64,000 bases of DNA from Streptomyces wuyuanensis. GTDB taxonomy: Bacteria; Actinomycetota; Actinomycetes; Streptomycetales; Streptomycetaceae. Below are positions 61,059-64,000 of this stretch, in pieces. Below the pieces are notes generated by a model, which had not been told where the DNA came from, searched no databases, and worked only from the letters and a program-made list of their open reading frames with translations. A program made the position numbers and the translations under genes. The stretch spans positions 62,001 to 126,000 of the forward strand of contig NZ_FNHI01000011.1 of the NCBI RefSeq assembly GCF_900103455.1. Reading direction: 5' to 3'. Every line of letters starts with the position of its first letter. Position 1 is the stretch's first letter.

Positions 61059-61925
61059 TCAGACCCTGCCGATGCCCAGGGTCGTCTCGCGGCAGCAGTC
61101 CGGAGCCGAGGACCGCCACCCAGAGCGGGCCGAGGAGTTCGGCGAGCCGGGCGGTGTCCGGCTCGCCCAGCGCGCGCCGGGGTGCGGCGGCCAGTTCGTC
61201 CGTGCGGCGCTCCACCCGGGCGCGCAGCGCACGGCCCGCCTCTGTCGCGGTGCCGTCGGCTGCCAGCAGGCCGCGCTCCGCGAGCCGTTCCCTGGCGGCG
61301 GCCCACTCGGCGTCGCTCCAGCCTCGACTCGAGAACACCTCCACCGGCGCCGCGCCGATCGCGGCGAACGTCACGAGGGACTCCACCGGGTCGAGACCGG
61401 CGTCTGCGAGCGCGAACAGATGCCGTCGCCCCGGTGTTCGCGCAGGACCGTCGCCGCGTGCCAGAGCGTGCAGTGGGGCTCCTCGGGCCAGGGCAGCGCC
61501 GCGTTGGCGGCGGCGAGCGGACGGCCCTCGGTGTCCGCGGCCTCGGCGGCCCGCCGGGCGAGGGCGGCGGCCTGGGCGAGTTCGGGGCCGTTCGCCGTCT
61601 CGCCCCCGAGTACGGCCCGGTACGCCTCGCCGACCGCGCGGACACGGGCCTCCAGCAGCTTGTCCGGACCGGCCACGTCCCAGCCGACCGGGACGTGCTC
61701 GGCGACCATGCGCGGGCTGAAACCGTGGAACGCGGCGGTCACCTCGGCGGCGTCGGGCGTGCCGAGCGGCGCGGCACGCCACGCGAAGTAGCTCGGCCAC
61801 CGTTCGGCGGTGTCGTAGCCGAGCGCGCCGGCCTCCGCGAAGACCTCGGGCGCGTAGTAGAGGACCGCGTGCAGCGGCTCCAGCAGGTGCCACATCTGCC
61901 GTGTGCGTCCGTTCTCGTCGGCCAT
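61059..61925 (-). pseudogene. SCO6745-type protein gene with two compensating frameshifts
   Basis: Read from ATG 61925, residues 1-~168 follow the SCO6745-type family to ATVLREHRGDG, then the frame breaks near 61421 where the family continues H-L-F-A-L. One base (a C after GACGG) appears missing. The family sequence goes on in the next frame (LFALADAGLDPVESLV...ELLGPLWVAVLGSGLLP), and near 61090 an extra base returns to the first frame, giving a stop at 61059 and a total of 288 residues, the usual family length. The net shift is zero. It is either a true pseudogene or two base-calling errors. Confidence 0.75.
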
Positions 61926-61954
61926 GGCGTCCCTCTCCCCGATCGCGCTCCCGA

Positions 61955-61998
61955 CCATCTTGACAGTGACTGGATTGGCCCGGCAGCTGGAACTTGTC
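61955..61998. promoter_or_regulatory. TTGACA/TGTCAA inverted repeat upstream of the 61925 gene
   Basis: On the minus strand TTGACA and TGTCAA lie about 25-30 bases apart in an AT-richer patch just before the gene. The first could be a -35 element, and the pair could form an operator. Confidence 0.35.
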
Positions 61999-62106
61999 AA
62001 TGGTCAGATGCGGATCGGGGGACGCACCCCGTCCGCCGCGCCCGGGACGCCGGACGGCGCCTCGCGGGGTGCGCCGGACGGGGCCTCGGGGCGACCCGGC
62101 GGAGCG

Positions 62107-63840
62107 TCAGCCGACGCAGCCGCGCACGGAGTCGGTCGGCCGGCAGTTGTTCGGGGTGTTGAACATGACCTGGGAGCCGAGGAGCCGGACGGTCCCGGAC
62201 TGCCGGAAGATGCCGCCGCCGTCGATGGCACGGGTGCCGTTGATGACGGTCCGGTCCAGCGTGGACGTGCCGACCGCGTGGTAGAGGCCGCCGCCCAGCG
62301 CCGTCCCGTCCTGCGCGGTGACGGTGTTGCCGGTGATCCTCGACCGGGTGGTCGTCAGCGTGCCGCCCTCCGGGTTGTCCAGGCCGCCGCCCTGAGCCAC
62401 TCCCCCGGCCGCGTCGACGACGTTGCCGGCGACGGAGCTGCGCAGCAGTTTCAGCTCGCTCCTGGGCCCGAGCCGGATGCCGCCGCCGCGTGCCGTGCCG
62501 CCCTGCGCCGTCACCGTGTTGCCGCTGACGTGGGTGTTGTCGACCGTCATGAGGGCGGAGTTGGTGATTCCGCCGCCCTGCGCCGCACCGTCCGGGGCGT
62601 CCGCGACATTGCCGCGCACGAAGCTGCCGGTGACGGTCATCCGGCCGGCCGCGGCCGGTGCGGTGTTGGTGATCGCCGCGCGGGCGAAGCCGCCCGGGGC
62701 GGACGAACGGTTGTTCCTGATCACGGAGTTCTTGACCGTGCTCTGGGCCATGCCGGCGAGGCCGGAGCCGAAGGCGAAGCTGCGGGTGCCCTCCCTGACC
62801 CGCGCCAGGTTGTTGATCACCTGGGCACCCTCGACGGTCAGCGGCCCGTCGTTCGCGATACCGCCGCCCGCGGCCGCGCCGCCGTTGTCTGATCCGGCGT
62901 AGACGACGGTGTTGCCGCTGACGACCGAGCTGCGGACGGTGGCGTTGCCGGGATTGTCGATGCCGGCGCCCTGTGCGTACAGCTTCGACTCGGCCCGGTT
63001 GCCGGTCACCCTGCTGCGCGTCAGGACCATCTGGCCGAGGTTGGCGATCCCACCGCCGCACGCCATGCCGGGGACGTCCGGGTAGGCAGGGCAGTCGGTC
63101 GCGCTGCCGCCGCTGATCGTGGTGTCGTGCATCCTCAGCCGCCCGGTCTTGCCGACGAGCAGGATGCGGAACCTCGGCGCGGTGGCGACGCGGGTGATCG
63201 TCGCGCCCTGGCCGTCGACGGTCATCGCACCGGTGATCACCGGCAGGCCGTTGACGGGGTGGAAGGGGTTGGCCCCGGCCGCGAGCCGGTAGGTGCAGCC
63301 CGGCGCAAGTCGCAGCGTCTCCGGGGCGGCCGTGCCGTTGGCCGCGCGGATCGCGGTGAGGAGGTGCGGGACGGAGCACGGTACGTCCACGATGCCGGGG
63401 ACCACGGGCGGCTTCGGCGGCGCGCCGGGCTTGGCCGGCGCCGCGGGCTTGGCGGGGACTGCCGGCTTGACGGGCCCGGGCGGCTTCGCGGGTCCCGGCG
63501 GCTTGGGACCCGTGACGGCACCCCCGGGTGCGACGGGGGACGGCGCGGCCGCGGGCGGTGACAGGAGAAGAGGAGGCGCGAGGGGAACCGGTGGGGCGGC
63601 GCCCGGGCCCGGAGCGGCGGGAGCCGGGACCGGAGCGGCGGGAGCCGACGGGCCGGTTCCCACGGCGGGGGAAGCCGGAGCAGCGGGAGCGGCAGGAACA
63701 GCGGGGGCCACGGGCGCGGACGCCGGGGGCCTCTGCTGCGGCGGCGGAGGCGACGGAGCGGCACCGGCGGCAGTGACGGGGACCGTGACCAGAGCGCCCG
63801 CCACGAGACCGACGACGGCCGGAACGTGCTGACGAGACAT
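62107..63840 (-). CDS. Large secreted right-handed beta-helix protein with Pro/Ala-rich stalk
   Basis: The 577-residue protein has a signal peptide (about 8-28), then a ~120-residue Pro/Ala/Gly-rich stalk (about 30-150) that may be a cell-wall-spanning linker, and a parallel beta-helix of about 15 turns with repeating GGG-I/L-x-N-x-G and T-V-T-x-S motifs such as GGGIANLGQMVLTRSRVTGN. CxnCxP-like Cys pairs cap the helix (VPCSVPHLL, NCRPTDSVRGC). It may bind or cut polysaccharide, but no lyase residues are clear. GAGGAG lies 6 bases before ATG 63840. Confidence 0.85.
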   Translation of the reverse strand: MSRQHVPAVVGLVAGALVTVPVTAAGAAPSPPPPQQRPPASAPVAPAVPAAPAAPASPAVGTGPSAPAAPVPAPAAPGPGAAPPVPLAPPLLLSPPAAAPSPVAPGGAVTGPKPPGPAKPPGPVKPAVPAKPAAPAKPGAPPKPPVVPGIVDVPCSVPHLLTAIRAANGTAAPETLRLAPGCTYRLAAGANPFHPVNGLPVITGAMTVDGQGATITRVATAPRFRILLVGKTGRLRMHDTTISGGSATDCPAYPDVPGMACGGGIANLGQMVLTRSRVTGNRAESKLYAQGAGIDNPGNATVRSSVVSGNTVVYAGSDNGGAAAGGGIANDGPLTVEGAQVINNLARVREGTRSFAFGSGLAGMAQSTVKNSVIRNNRSSAPGGFARAAITNTAPAAAGRMTVTGSFVRGNVADAPDGAAQGGGITNSALMTVDNTHVSGNTVTAQGGTARGGGIRLGPRSELKLLRSSVAGNVVDAAGGVAQGGGLDNPEGGTLTTTRSRITGNTVTAQDGTALGGGLYHAVGTSTLDRTVINGTRAIDGGGIFRQSGTVRLLGSQVMFNTPNNCRPTDSVRGCVG

Positions 63841-64000
63841 CAAAGGCTCCTCACTACTGGGGCGGTACGGCCGGCCACGCGGGACCCAGCCCTCGCGAGC
63901 CAAGCCGAACACGTCCCGTTCCCGTCGTCGCCCCGGCCTGATCCGTCCGGGCGAGCCGTGCCCCGAACGGGCCACACCGAGTTTCGCCACGGGAAGCGTT

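Overview
The window is about 73% G+C with the codon bias, dense GTG/TTG starts and G-rich stem-loop terminators of a Streptomyces chromosome. The gene set (bldA, rpfA/rpfC beside eno, divIC, a DUF501 protein, Ppx/GppA, a type II NADH dehydrogenase, a hut cluster without hutH) points to the conserved core of the linear chromosome. No insertion sequence, phage, CRISPR array or rRNA was seen. One tRNA gene was found.

Region 1-8.6 kb is an envelope/exopolysaccharide locus. A truncated flippase-like membrane protein (+) converges on a six-gene minus-strand run: FemAB/GNAT-like protein, family-2 glycosyltransferase, polysaccharide deacetylase, large membrane protein, small membrane protein and a GH26-like glycosidase. 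The last gene carries a TTA codon.

Region 8.9-17.2 kb is histidine catabolism: hutI, and a tightly overlapping hutU / M20 amidohydrolase / hutF operon with an AT-rich dyad in front of hutU. Between hutI and hutF lie a membrane-anchored protein, a PPOX/F420-type protein and a truncated HTH gene. Region 17.4-20.8 kb has a DAP-decarboxylase-like enzyme with an altered substrate motif, an SRPBCC protein and an APC permease. Region 21-23.2 kb is a four-gene operon of roadblock/LC7-like proteins plus a PATAN-like protein, with a TTA at codon 20 of the second gene and no histidine kinase or GTPase, unlike a standard conservon.

Region 23.2-33 kb carries a MurR/RpiR regulator, cystathionine beta-synthase, a GDSL esterase, a thiolase with a palindromic operator, several conserved small proteins, a BAX-inhibitor-1 protein and then bldA, the tRNA-Leu(UAA) that reads TTA codons. 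Region 33.6-42.5 kb has an ABC exporter pair, a CFA-synthase-like methyltransferase, ndh with a Rex-like site upstream, and the Ppx-DUF501-DivIC run. Region 42.7-46.3 kb is eno, rpfA with a c-di-AMP (ydaO/yuaA) riboswitch, and rpfC.

Region 46.5-64 kb contains a P450, a Uma2 nuclease-fold protein, MazG, a SurA-like lipoprotein, a DUF4230 protein, a methyltransferase-like protein, a Ser/Thr kinase with its overlapping membrane partner, an HTH/N6-methylase/TRD-like fusion protein with a degenerate catalytic motif, lipoproteins, a lamin-tail secreted protein, a gamma-carbonic-anhydrase-like protein, an HNH lipoprotein, a frameshifted SCO6745-type gene and a large secreted beta-helix protein.

The unifying theme is developmental control. 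bldA sits in the same window as two intact genes that need it, and c-di-AMP and redox (Rex) signals control cell-wall lysis and respiration genes nearby.
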